NCBI GenBank assembly: GCA_965644295.1
Contig: CBFFRP010000397.1
Coordinates: 124,001 to 188,000 of the forward strand
Source: Paraphysomonas bandaiensis
Taxonomy: Eukaryota > Chrysophyceae
DNA length: 64,000 bases
Reading direction: 5' to 3'
Below the pieces are notes generated by a model that was given only the letters and a program-made list of their open reading frames with translations, ran no database searches and had not been told where the DNA came from. Positions 35,186 through 45,912 of the stretch are shown piece after piece (position 1 is the stretch's first letter; each line of letters begins with the position of its first letter). The translations under genes were made by a program, and so were the position numbers.

Positions 35186-36301
35186 ACTGTTGCAAAACGC
35201 GAGATTAGATCATTGTTGTATGTCGCATTTGTTGACAATATAATTAATAATACAACCGATTGAAGTTATATTGGTGGGGTAGTGTTCAGCTCTGTGTTGT
35301 CGTGCTGTTATGATATTTAGCGCTTTGAAAGCTGATTTGGCTCCTAGATCGTTCTCACCGATGTTGCTTGCTTGATTTGCACATTATATTTAGTTCCTTC
35401 TATTTTAAATTATAGTAAACTCAGAACAATTCAGTGTTTCATTCATCTTTTAAAACCTGATATATGAGGCTATAGATCTCGAAAGAAATTATCGATACAA
35501 TGGCACCCTGCCCTGGACGCTTTGTCAGCAACAGGACATCAAGCTCCATCATTAAGATTTGTCCTAGTAGTGAATCCTGAAGTCAGCAGATGTCAAGTAT
35601 ATTAACATTCTGCTTGCTCACTGGGTTACCATTGAGTGATAGAGCGAAAGTAGTTGCACCGTGGTGCCTGCGGTGACTCACAAGCAGCTTTTGAAGCGCA
35701 AGTAGTAGGATATCAGAGTTAAGTGCTACTTAGTTACATTGCAATGCTACAATGGCTCTTACTCTTCACAGATCCATATTTCATATTTTCACCGATCTTA
35801 GTATTATTCATTATCACACCTACGTCCCACTTTCCTAATCGCTTATGAGCACTATATGCATTGTAATAGACTCAAACTGTATGTAATGAAGTGTAAGAAA
35901 AGAGCACCTTTGGAAATTTCATATCGTGATATCATAATGAAACTTGTATTATTACATGCTTTTAATCAGAACGTTTATGATCTGCACCACGCATATTCTA
36001 ATTCGGACTTGCAAGCTAAAATGCCAGTGAACTGTATGTGCACACATCTTTCGCCCCAAGGTAGTGGTATCATTACAAAAATCCACATTGAATAATTTCA
36101 CACCACGGTGCAGAAACGTATTGAATTTTTATTCCAAATCGCCACAACATATATACGCCTCATGTCGGAACACATATTTAAGTATTTATTTTCCTGGCTG
36201 TCGAAACAATGTTGACCTTGTGTACATTGCTTTCGGAGGGCTGCTGGGAGCCCATGCACGCCTATCTTTAATTTTCTCGTCCAACCTACGTTGTCGTGAA
36301 G
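35186..36301. other. Intergenic region containing a partial family-A repeat
   Basis: No gene supported. Positions 35576-35730 match the 3' half of repeat family A. Frames at 35856-36312 have no recognised motif. Confidence 0.45.
35576..35730 (+). repeat. Interspersed repeat family A, 3' partial copy
   Basis: CCTGAAGTCAGCAGATG, ACATTCTGCTTGCTCACTG and GAGTGATAGAG match 20638-20710. CACAAGCAGCTT after the GGTGACTC block matches the reverse copy at 60725-60770. Confidence 0.75.
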
Positions 36302-37289
36302 TTAACCCATAATAAGAACATATAGCAGTACATGGTCCTGTACATACATGTCTTCTTGTTGCACCATCGGTAACAAGCGTGTGGAGAGCATCGCAGTCCG
36401 AATCTTCTTCTCATCATAAGGATCCGCGAGATGGGCAGGATATTCACTAAACGTGCCGTAGAGTGGCCCACCAGCTTTAGACGGGCTGGAGGGGCGGAAC
36501 GCTTTACTCTCACCGTCTCCCTTGGCGGTTTGTGTAGTGTGAGGTCGACTTATGGGGGACGTGAAGGGTTTCGTGCTCACCGCAGGCTACAGCAGTAAGA
36601 TTACAACACCAACACATGCATAAATAACCTACCTTGTCTTCATCAGACAAGGGCTTTCCCAGTATATCTTCAACGGAAACTTTGAACGGGGGCTTGCCGT
36701 CCATTAACTCACGAGAAGTTCTATGGAGTTCCTACTCAACTGTTACATACATAAAAAGCCAATACACTACAAAACTTACCCTCTCTTTGTTTTCATATGC
36801 GTCATATTCACTGGCAACGTATTCTGTCTCAGTGAAATGTATTTTCGGGGTTGAAGCTTGTCCACCAGTAGCCTTCCGTGGAGGATTTGTATATATTTTC
36901 CGTGGTGCAATTTCCTTTTTTGCTTCACGGGGTTTATTCCTTGGTTCATGTCTTCCTTCCGGCATATGTTGATAGGGTTTTGTAAATGTTCCATTATAAT
37001 CCCCTACACTTGATGATTTTTTTAATGAAGATGGATGAGAGAATCCATTCGGTGTTAAGAATCCTTGTCTACCCTTTAAACGTTGTGCTGCTAATACTTT
37101 AGCATTATCAATATGTGTTTCTCCCTCATATAATCTATTAAACTTTCCAGGTATACCTTTACCTACACCAAATTGACGTAATCCTTTAGATGATCCATGT
37201 GAGCTAAGAGAATGTTTCGCTTTATCATAATATGGATCCCCAACACTATTTGTTATAGGTGGGGAGAATAATCCACCTTGATATGGCAT
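36302..37289 (-). CDS. CFAP96: Cilia- and flagella-associated protein 96 (C4orf47 family)
   Basis: Axonemal/basal-body microtubule-associated protein. Exons 5' to 3': 37289-36780, 36731-36633, 36586-36302 (894 nt, 297 aa; human C4orf47 is 309 aa). Seen: N-terminal GLFSPPITNSVGDPYYDK (compare the GLFSEM..VGDKY start of the family); KFNRLYEGE; LTPNGFSHPSS with SSSVGDYNGTF; APRKIYTNPPRKATGGQ (the ..KNLYTNPGKKGTGYG.. block); LMDGKPPFKVS (KGAPFKL block); and C-terminal FRPSSPSKAGGPLYGTFSEY followed by PAHLADPYDEKK (FKPSSPGKK..GTF..YPSHSADPY block). Order and spacing match throughout. The last 20 residues (VQDHVLLYVLIMG) look unlike the family, so the true 3' end could lie in another exon. Supports a flagellated stage in the organism. 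Confidence 0.92.
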
Positions 37290-38043
37290 TAGTAGAAAGA
37301 TAGACTATAGAATAGTAATGTGTTTGTAATGTATGTTATGTATGTATGGTGATATGAATCAATCTATAGAACATCATACAACTATATGAGCTTATTATGC
37401 TTGTATTAGTAAGTGAAATTTCAATGACTTTTCAATGATGATAATTTTGCTTGAGGATATATACCCACTTCGACTCTTCGCTTATACATGTATGTCTGGA
37501 CTAGTCACGTTTACTGGGTGCCCATCTTCACCGTTTCACATAATATTATTGACCAATCATATAGGATTGATTGGATATGGACAACTACTAGCGAATATGT
37601 AGGGAGGTGAATACATGAGTGGATGGTGTGTATAAAAACTACGTATACCATATACCAGTATACCTAACCGTATACCAGATACCACATATCTTCATATCCT
37701 CATATCTTATATCTAGATAACTACATATACATGTATATAGCAATTGCCCACTCCGCTCATGTTATTGTTATGTCATTTTACTGTTGAATGAATCTATTTG
37801 TCTATGTTTAACTCTGATGTATTCCTCAGTTCTTGTCTTCCAGACATGGTAGAGCACAGTGCGGTGTATAGGTTCATGTGTAGATCTATAGAGACATGTG
37901 GCTCTGTACATTGGATTGACTGAATTATATTCCCTATTTATTAGTTTTAATCTTTGATAATGAAGTATGTCAATGTGTTATGTGAAAACAGTTGTTATTA
38001 CTTTTATCTATGTCAATAGATGTGCTACGGTCATCCTTTCACT
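37290..38043. other. Upstream region of CFAP96, low complexity
   Basis: ACCATATACCAGTATACC-type repeats at 37640-37690 and CATATC repeats at 37690-37720. No gene seen. Confidence 0.4.
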
Positions 38044-38730
38044 CAGGGCTAGGAAACAATATATTGAATTGCAATACATTGTACAATATATTGCGGCCAA
38101 AAGTCCCATCAATGTTGTTTCTGTTAAAGTATCTCACAATATATTGCACTCAATATTATGATAGTCTTATAAGAGAAGATTATCAACTGTAGGGTGCAAA
38201 ATGGATATAAATAACCGAGAAATTGATTACAACATTGCAGAGGATGATGAAACTGATGTTGACTATGCAAATAAAAATATTCAGTCAGCTCAAAAACTTA
38301 AGAAACGTACAGGTCCACGAGTCATTAACGGTTACCAGGCTCTGGTATGTACTTCCAACACATGGGAGCGTCTGTTCAGCGCAGCTAAACATATTATATC
38401 AGTGTCTCCCAAAAGTATCCATCCTACTTAATATACTGTTGTTTCTGAAAGCGATTCGACAGTTGTGGCCGAATACTAGCATATTTTAATAAATTTTGTG
38501 GATGAATATGGCGATGTTGACGTCACCGATGATGGCTCAGAGGGTGAGGACGAGGTGGATTTTTATTAGCTATAAGCAGTAGTTGGTTTGGTTGTCATGT
38601 GATCTTAATGACTAATACTAAAAATGAAATCTATGGATGTGTTTACTTACTGATTAGTCATACTAATATATTGCAATAGTATTGATTGAACGCTCTCTAA
38701 CAATAGTATTGCAATATATTGTTTCCTAGA
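38044..38730 (+). mobile_element. hAT-type DNA transposon remnant with perfect 8-bp target duplication
   Basis: Left terminus CAGGGCTAGGAAACAATATA; right terminus reads CAATATATTGTTTCCTAGA, the inverted repeat lacking its last CCCTG. It is flanked by identical 8-bp copies CTTTCACT at 38036-38043 and 38731-38738. CAGGG termini and 8-bp duplications are hAT hallmarks. It contains a transposase C-terminal fragment. Length 687 bp, so internally deleted. Confidence 0.9.
38201..38489 (+). pseudogene. hAT transposase C-terminal fragment inside the 38044 element
   Basis: Frame from 38201 encodes MDINNREIDYNIAEDDETD, then NTWERLFSAAKHIISVSPKS. After a +1 shift, LLFLKAIRQLWPN follows. ERLFSAA...I plus LLFLK....LW is the hAT dimerisation signature. 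The upstream catalytic domain is absent and the frame is broken, so it is non-functional. Confidence 0.8.
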
Positions 38731-38738
38731 CTTTCACT

Positions 38739-39183
38739 TGTGTCGTAGGTCACGTGGTCCTCCCCAACTATAGCAATCTAGTCGTCAACTTTTCCGACTT
38801 TGTAACTGCTAGATTTTAAAGTCATGAATTTGTTATATATGATTTCGACTGATCATCTGTCTATAACGCTATAACGTATGTCCTCGATCACAATTTTCCT
38901 GTAAGAAGGTCAATTCCCCCTCAGAACGAGACATACTTAGCCCCTAATTGCACATAGCTAACTTACATGTTTTGAAAGTTTATGACGCCATGAAATAACC
39001 CTACCTAGTATATAGTAATATTTAACCACGAGCGTAATACGCACCCATATCTCAATGAAAGATGGGTGGCGATATCAATTATTAGTGAGATAATTACACA
39101 TACTACGACGTTATAAGTCTATACAACAGTTCGACCACGAATAATAGTGACACTAGCATGTACCCACGTAGAACTATACACTA
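38739..39183. other. Intergenic 3' flank of the Rab gene
   Basis: No gene or repeat recognised. Confidence 0.4.
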
Positions 39184-40161
39184 TTAACAGCATTTGGACG
39201 ACTTTTTCTTAGAAGGCAAATCAAATACAACTGCAGAATCTTGCGACTCGGACTCTCGTAGCTCAGCAAGTCCGCCGCGATTATTATCAAAAACTAACTG
39301 AGCAACGGCCTTGAATACCTAAATTGAAGTAACACGAAAACAGTTATAAGAAATCTTCGAAAGCTTATGCAGTGAGCGCAATATAATACGCATTAATGCA
39401 GGTATAATTATACCTCCTCGACATTGCTCCCGCTGGACGCGCTTGTTTCGAACACTGGTAGATTATTCTCTTGAGCGAACAGGGTGAACTGTTCCCGACT
39501 GACTTCCCACATCTCAACCGGGAGATCTGTTTTGTTCGCACACAGGACAATCTCACAATCTCTTGGGGCGTCCTGTTTATATACCGTTAAAATAATGAAA
39601 TGATACAGCTCTATGTACACGTGCACAAGATAGGCGCGGTAAATACCCTTTTAATATCTCTGATCCAAGCTGGCAATGAACGAAATGACTCTTCCAGGGA
39701 TACATCAAACACAAGTATTATGCCGTGTCCCTTGTTGTAAAACGCAGCTGTCATTGATTTAAATCTCTCCTGACCTGATAGGCATTTCACATGCGTACTA
39801 CAGCTTACCACAACATACCTGCTGTGTCCCAGATCTATACAGTACAAATCATTAATATGAACGAATTTATATATTTTGTAACTGACCTGTAACTTAACGT
39901 TTTCACCATCAATTTCCACCTCTTTGGCTTTGTAATCCACTCCTGTATTTAAAATGAGAGGTGTTGCTGTAATATTATTCAAGCAATAAAAATACCTATT
40001 GTGGTTTTCTGATGCACAATGAATTGACCCTCATGAAATCTGATAAGCAAACTCGTCTTCCCGACACCTAACACGACATATATGACCTGTCAAATATAAC
40101 ATCCACCAGGAGCATGTAACTCACCTGTATCACCAACAATAAGCAGTCGGAGTAGATACAT
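39184..40161 (-). CDS. Rab-family small GTPase with a 16-nt microexon, 7 exons
   Basis: Membrane-trafficking GTPase. Exons 5' to 3': 40161-40125, 40067-39996, 39942-39887, 39834-39819, 39774-39647, 39572-39414, 39318-39184 (603 nt, 200 aa). Seen: P-loop GDTGVGKTS (residues about 10-18), effector-loop KTTIGVDYKAKEV with the Rab-like IGVDY, IWDTAGQERFKSMTAAFYNK (switch II), NKTDLP (G4), ETSASSG (G5), and a C-terminal SSKCC that fits double geranylgeranylation. The WDTAG box sits on a 16-nt microexon. Which Rab it is cannot be said; the Rab1/8/35-like effector loop is only partly conserved and a Rab18-like type is possible. Confidence 0.94.
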
Positions 40162-40420
40162 AACTAATAAGTAGAGAAAATTAAAAGACCACTACTAAAC
40201 TACCAGTTGTAAAATTGAGTCGATTAATATTAACACCGACACAATGTGATCGTGATGATATGATTATATATATATAGCCACAAGGAGGATTCAATGCCCT
40301 CAAAGCATATACCTTTACACTGTATATACCATACTACATACAGCAGTAGGAATTCCTATACAGATGAGGGGCTACTGCGATACAAGTGTATTTGTATAGT
40401 CAAAAACAAGTCGACTCGGT

Positions 40421-40539
40421 ATGGACGGTCATACAATGCAAACCGCACCCGCTCTCGTTCCGCTCGCGGAAGTTAAGTTGCATCTGGCCCGGTTAGTAGT
40501 ACGGTGGGTGACCACGTGCGAAGTCCGGGTACTGTCCGT
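40421..40539 (+). rRNA. 5S ribosomal RNA (copy 2)
   Basis: Identical in 119 positions to 33414-33532 (reverse strand). Helix I is ATGGACGGT/ACTGTCCGT. An internal promoter-like block (GGAAGTTAAG and GGTTAGTA) is present and a TTTTT terminator follows at 40539. The upstream AAGTCGACTCGGT is shared with copy 1. The gene sits alone, about 220 bp before the PRIM1 start and on the same strand. Confidence 0.96.
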
Positions 40540-40569
40540 TTTTGACTATTTTTTGCTATCCACATTTTG

Positions 40570-40585
40570 ACATCATCATCAGCAG
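40570..40585 (+). promoter_or_regulatory. Candidate promoter 16-mer upstream of PRIM1
   Basis: ACATCATCATCAGCAG, identical at 10292-10307 (GPN3/TPR gene) and 45572-45587 (CSTF3/PH gene). Here it is 175 bp before the ATG and just after T-rich tracts. Function inferred only from recurrence and position. Confidence 0.4.
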
Positions 40586-40759
40586 ATCCCTGTAGTATAT
40601 TCACTGAATATTTGTTTTGAAATTTGAACCGAGAGATGTGTGTTGTTATCATATCCACGTCTAAGTGTGTCACTGTGTATGATATCAACCACAACTCTCA
40701 TACCCCTCTATATTAACCAACTTCTATAAGTAACTATCTTTAACTTCAATAATATTAAC

Positions 40760-42034
40760 ATGTCTGAAGAAGGGCAAGCAAATAATCAACAACATTTCTC
40801 TACAGATCTCTTACGTGTATATTATGGACGTCTCTTTCCATATGAATCTCTATTTAACTGGCTATCGTATGGAAATGATCCTAACAGAGATATTAATGTG
40901 ATCGATAAGACATTTTTTTCACGTAGAGAGTTTTCTTTTACTATTGAAGATGATATATATATACGATATCAGAGTTATCGTGATTTATCAGAGTTCACTG
41001 CAGCCATACAGAAACGACAGCCACATAAGATTGATATAGGAGCTGTATTTAATTTACCACCCAAAGATCATAATACTGTTAAAGCTGAAAATTTCAAAAC
41101 TATGGAACGTGAGCTTGTGTTCGATATAGATATGACAGATTATGATGATATCAGAACCTGTTGCAGTGGAGCCAACATTTGTGCTAAATGTTGGCCCTAC
41201 ATGACTATGGCTTTGAAGGTGGTGGATCAAATACTTCGAGAGGACTTCGGGTTTCGACATATTCTCTGGATATACTCTGGACGACGTGGTATTCACTGCT
41301 GGGTTTGCGATAAGTCTGCTCGAGAGCTCGAGAATGATGCGCGCTCAGCTGTTGTCCAGTACATGTCTGTGGAGACGTCCGTTAATGATGACAGTAGTAA
41401 AAAGACCAAACAATTTAGCACTCCATTTCACCCAATGATCAGGCGTGCATATGAAACTCTAGAGCCTTTCTTCAGATCTTGCATTGCCGATGAGACCGGT
41501 CAAGGGCTTCTTGGCTCCAAAAACTCTTGCATTAGGGTACTCAACACCCTGCCATTTGAGGCTATTCGAAAGGAGCTGTATAATGCCTGGGAAAAAAATT
41601 CTGAATTGACTGGGGCTGAAAAATGGGATCAAATAAAAGAAGCTACAACTTTACGACATGATGACTCTAAGAAACACCGCAAGGTTAACTACTCTGAACT
41701 GGAAGCCTGGCGAGTGGAGCTCGTGTTACACCACTGTTACCCCAGACTGGATGCAAACGTGTCCAAAGCACAAAACCATTTGTTGAAAAGTCCATTCTGC
41801 GTGCATCCGAAGACAGGACGTGTGTGTGTTCCTATCGATCCGGAGAAGGCAGAGGAGTTCGACCCCACCCTCGTACCCACCGTGCGAGTGTTGTGCGACC
41901 AGGTCGACGCCTTCGAGAAGAACAACGAAGGTGGGGCGTCAGATACTCCTGACTACCAGAAAACTTCGCTGAGAGATGCCATTGAATGCTTTGAGAGGAC
42001 ATTCATGCAGTCACTCTGGGCGTCTATCAGGTAG
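40760..42034 (+). CDS. PRIM1: DNA primase small (catalytic) subunit
   Basis: Synthesises RNA primers in the DNA polymerase alpha-primase complex. Single exon, 424 aa (human 420 aa). Seen: N-terminal LLRVYYGRLFPYE; REFSFTIEDDIYIRYQSY; the catalytic ELVFDIDMTDYDD (Asp122 and Asp124); Zn-site cysteines CCSGANICAKCW (134-144); the nucleotide-binding SGRRGIHCW (173-181) with its catalytic His; and PRLDANVSKAQNHLLKSPF, which carries the third metal-binding Asp and the lysine-rich NTP site, then VHPKTGRVCVPID. The C-terminus ALIYFE-like segment ends in QSLWASIR. All known catalytic residues appear present. Translation starts at the first ATG, MSEEGQAN. Confidence 0.98.
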   Translation: MSEEGQANNQQHFSTDLLRVYYGRLFPYESLFNWLSYGNDPNRDINVIDKTFFSRREFSFTIEDDIYIRYQSYRDLSEFTAAIQKRQPHKIDIGAVFNLPPKDHNTVKAENFKTMERELVFDIDMTDYDDIRTCCSGANICAKCWPYMTMALKVVDQILREDFGFRHILWIYSGRRGIHCWVCDKSARELENDARSAVVQYMSVETSVNDDSSKKTKQFSTPFHPMIRRAYETLEPFFRSCIADETGQGLLGSKNSCIRVLNTLPFEAIRKELYNAWEKNSELTGAEKWDQIKEATTLRHDDSKKHRKVNYSELEAWRVELVLHHCYPRLDANVSKAQNHLLKSPFCVHPKTGRVCVPIDPEKAEEFDPTLVPTVRVLCDQVDAFEKNNEGGASDTPDYQKTSLRDAIECFERTFMQSLWASIR

Positions 42035-42744
42035 GACGACATCGTGTGTTATATCTGTGTAGAAGAACATATCAGTGCATGAGTGATGTGTGTACGTAGA
42101 GAAGACCGTGAATTATGTACTATATGTGATGTGGTTTCTGCAGGCGCGACTTTAGGAACGAGACAGAAAAAATATCAGCTTCAACTGGAGATTTTTAGTG
42201 TGTGGAAGTTAGTTGTCAATGCGGTGGGTCCGCAATCTATATTTTTGTCATCCAATGTGGTGCCCTTGCTATGTAGTAGACGAATGTAAAATAATAAACC
42301 ATTGCACACGACATCGGACTTCTAGAAAGCCGTATAAAAATTACTGATTCAAAACGTTGACTATGGCGTGAATGGTAAATGGTAGCATGGTAGCGCATGT
42401 GCACGGCAGATTCAAGTTGTTTTGCACTTCAGAATGAACTCATTGTGTGGTTGGGTATGCTGTAGTCTGTAGAATACACCAAACTCCATTTTTAAACAAT
42501 ATTTGAATTCGTATGGGAACTTCGTAGCATTGCGGATATTGTTCACTTGACTAGTGGCATTGGTAATACGAAGTAAAGCCTACGGCAGTGTTTCATTTGG
42601 CCGCAAAGAATAGACTTAAACCTCAACGTAACACAGAATATTGACACTAATCGGACCACTTATTATATGTATTATAAGATGATACAGTATTGAATAGTAA
42701 ATCAATGATACAAATAGGAGAGCTGCCATTACACTACGTAACAA
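42035..42744. other. Intergenic region between convergent genes
   Basis: 3' flanks of PRIM1 and CSTF3; no gene seen. Confidence 0.5.
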
Positions 42745-45201
42745 CTAGGGAAGCGCCATTCTCATCTTGCATCTCTGCCTAAATATGTCATCTCTGTTGT
42801 CCTCTCTATCGTGATCGTCGTCGTCATCATAGTCATCTATGTCACCAAACCCCCTTTTCGATCCTGCCATTAGTATATCCCCCGTTCCTTCGGTCTGCCG
42901 CAGGGTATCCTCACCACCTGCTTGCCTGTCTTCGTCCGTAACAGGGCGTGGTGGAAGAACAGTCTTCTTAAGTTGGTCTAGGTAGGCATCGACATCGGGT
43001 GGTGGGCCAGTATGTGCCGGAAGACGGGAGAGAAGGTCACGGAGAAAAATAGGCACTCCCACCATGCCAGCATCGTGTGTATCCTGGTCCCTCCTTTTGC
43101 GCCTTCCTCCACCCCCAGCGGTTTCCATTAGATTAGACATGCGCTCATCCTCACGGCGAGAAACCTCTTCTAAATATGCTGTGCCACGACACCGGTTGCG
43201 TAGAGCAGCGTCTGCACTAGGCAGACACGAGACAATTCCAGCACACCGCGAAAATATATCTTCTGCTGGATCAAATATATCGAAGGGAGGCTCTTCTGAC
43301 CTATTACCACTGTGATCTTCCAAAGCTCTTTGCAGAGCTCTGATGCGGTCCCGGAGAGAAGATAGTCGGGCAACATCACTCAAACCCAGTTGCAGTTCTG
43401 CTGCAAGTAGGTCCTCCCACAGAATCAGCTGCTCCTGTCCACTGAATCCACCCGCTGCTTTATGTCGCTGGCCGGATGACCCAATAGCGCTTCCCTCAAT
43501 GGCCCCAGCCGCACCTAGAGCTGTTTGTACTACCCAACGGAGCTGCTGCAGATCTCCCAGTCGCACTAGAACGCGTATCATAAGCCGTAAGAAAGGAACA
43601 GAGTGGCAGTACGTAGGGTGTCGCTCTCGAGCAGCCTCTAGTACCCGCAAAGCTACATCCGGTTCGCCATTCACCTCCAGTTCGACTAGGGCATGCGCGG
43701 TGTACGCCTGCCACAAGCACCGGTCACAAAAGAAAGAAACCCACGAAGTTGACATACCCACCTCACAACCTAATACACCGTCTTTCCTCATAGAAAGTGT
43801 CTCGGAAAAGAGCCGGCGGGCCGCTACTTTGCCATCCCTCCTACGGGTCACTCGCTGTAAAAGAGCAAAGGTAAAGGCGCTCGGCACACGGTCGAAGGCA
43901 CTCTTCAGCACTTCATAAGCAGCATCAATGCTGTTATGCTGTTCCTCAAATTCAGCCATCTCCGCCCATAAGGTGGGAACCTGTGGAAGGACAGAGAGAG
44001 ATTCTTTGAGCACGGCCCTTGCCTCTGTCTGTCCCGCCGTCCGCAACTCGTAGCTGTGCAAATAATGCATGTAAGACAAATTACATTAAAGAAAAAGCGA
44101 TTACGTACCGTGCATACGCCATCCACACCTCGGGGTGTAATCTAAAGCAGCAGAGAAAGCTACATAGCAACAGTGAGACAAAGAACCAAGACTAAAGTAG
44201 TACACATTCAAAAAGCCTCACCGATCGAACATCATTCTCATGTAGCTCCTATGTCGGTCATCTGAAAGACCATCTGGGTTACTCATTTCATACCTCACCC
44301 ATCGATTCCAAAGGTCCAACTGCTGCAGCTCGGTAAGAGAGCCTTCCTCCACAGGAGGTATAGCAATACGATTTAGATCAATCTTGGAACTGGCTTTTTT
44401 CCTCGCTTTATACGTCTCTCTGGCGCTCTGGTTTCGCGGACGAAACTCAGGCAATAGCTGAGTGGCGAGATGCTCTCCTGCCCGCATCTCCAGTTCCTCA
44501 TACTCCTTCCAGTACTGTTCCAGATCCTCCATTGGGTTACATATGGCGCGCTGATATATCTCACGCAAGGCTGTGAGTCTTCTGCCAGCATCAAGAGCAC
44601 CGCCCTCAGGCCAAGACTGCACGAACTCAATGTACCGCCGCCATATCGAGCTTGAGTCGGCACACATACCCACATTGTCTAAGGCACGCTCATAAGCGGC
44701 ATCTAAATTCCGCTTCGCATTGCCATATTGCTCCGAATGGGGGGGGTTCAAATCTATAGTCCTTCGTTGAACGAAGGTGAGGTATATATTCCACAGGTCC
44801 ACATTCCGACACTTCGGCAGACATTTACGGAACACCTCCTCACATGCCTGAACATCACCCGTCTCTATATGATATTCCACAAGTTTCTTCCATAAATTAG
44901 CTGCACGTGGAAATTGTGTAGTAGCTTGTGTGTATATCTCCAGTCTAGTGGCCTCACCACCACGCCCTTGTTCAATCTCTTGTATGAGCACTTGCCATGA
45001 ACTCACATCCCAACAATCATCTGATACAGCTTTTTTTGCATCTAAATAATCAGGTGATTCATATATTTGTTTGTTATTTGATGATAATGCATTATCTGTT
45101 TGTTGGGGTGGTAGGAAGGAGTTGCTATCAGGCCCCAGCTCTTCATCCTCTTCTGAGCTATCACTCTCTAAGTTAAGTAATACAGGTGCTCCTGTGTTCA
45201 T
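42745..45201 (-). CDS. CSTF3: Cleavage stimulation factor subunit 3 (CstF77/Rna14)
   Basis: HAT-repeat scaffold of the mRNA 3'-end cleavage and polyadenylation machinery. Exons 5' to 3': 45201-44222, 44141-44109, 44053-43762, 43707-42745 (2268 nt, 755 aa; human 717 aa). The last intron (43708-43761) is 54 nt, a multiple of three, and could be retained. Seen: acidic N-terminus; WDVSSWQVLIQEIEQGRGGE; FPRAANLWKKLVEYHIETGD; RNVDLWNIYLTFVQR; ALDNVGMCADSSSIWRRYIE; REIYQRAICNPMEDLEQYWK; QLDLWNRWVRYEMSNPDGL; then HAT repeats to about residue 560. The C-terminus has a Gly/Arg patch, a proline segment, and acidic DYDDDDDHDRED before IFRQRCKMR, matching the ..DIYRARQQKRIR end of the family. The segment between HAT repeats 5 and 6 is shorter than in human. 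By eye it is richer in G+C than its neighbours. Confidence 0.93.
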
Positions 45202-45912
45202 ATGTATCGTTATAATGCTCAAGTAATGAGAGTTATGCAATAGATTAACACTTGAAGAGGTGGAGACGGCTGTTTATATATAACTACTGAAGATTACAAG
45301 GTGCATATCGTGCATGCATATACATACACATACATACATACACACATACTGCTGTACCATACACACATACTGCTGTGTACAGCAGCTCATAGAGTGTGTG
45401 TGTGTTGTGATGGTGTACATGGACAGCAGTATATTATCACAGAATACAGTGGAATACATACCCCACAAAATACATATACATAGAAAAAATTCGACCTTTT
45501 TTACATTTTTTACGAAATTTTTAACAAAATTCAAAAAATATATGCAAAAAAAGAAAAGAAAATCTATATACACATCATCATCAGCAGTTCGTGGAGCAGA
45601 TGTGCATATGTATGTATGGAGTGTATCTGTACATATATTTTCAGTGCAAAGATGCTCTATTTAATTAATAATCTCACCTCATAGCAGTTCATAACAGTGT
45701 TGTGTATAAGTTAATCAAAGGAATAATATATTTAACGATCAAGTATATTTTACTACAAAGAAAAATCATTATTTCATTGCAGTGACACGTTGCATGTCTA
45801 TCTACATTGATATATATATTTCTTCTTGACAGTAGAAGTGCATATCGATATCAGTGTTTGTTAATCAAAGTTTTACTGTTCCACTAAATTAATATTTTGA
45901 TTCGTGTTGTAA
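45202..45912. promoter_or_regulatory. Divergent promoter region CSTF3/PH gene
   Basis: Contains CATACATACACACATACTGC-type repeats (45310-45370), CTGCTGTA/TACAGCAG copies (45345-45390), a strong T/A-tract region (45490-45555) and the 16-mer at 45572-45587. Frames here are microsatellite shadows. Confidence 0.45.

Noticed and set aside
43343-43918. 191-codon plus-strand frame opposite CSTF3
   Set aside because: Shadow of the G+C-rich CSTF3 coding region; Ser/Arg-rich with no motif.
45274-45664. Frames of about 100 codons between CSTF3 and the PH gene
   Set aside because: CATACACA and T/A-tract translations; region is a divergent promoter.
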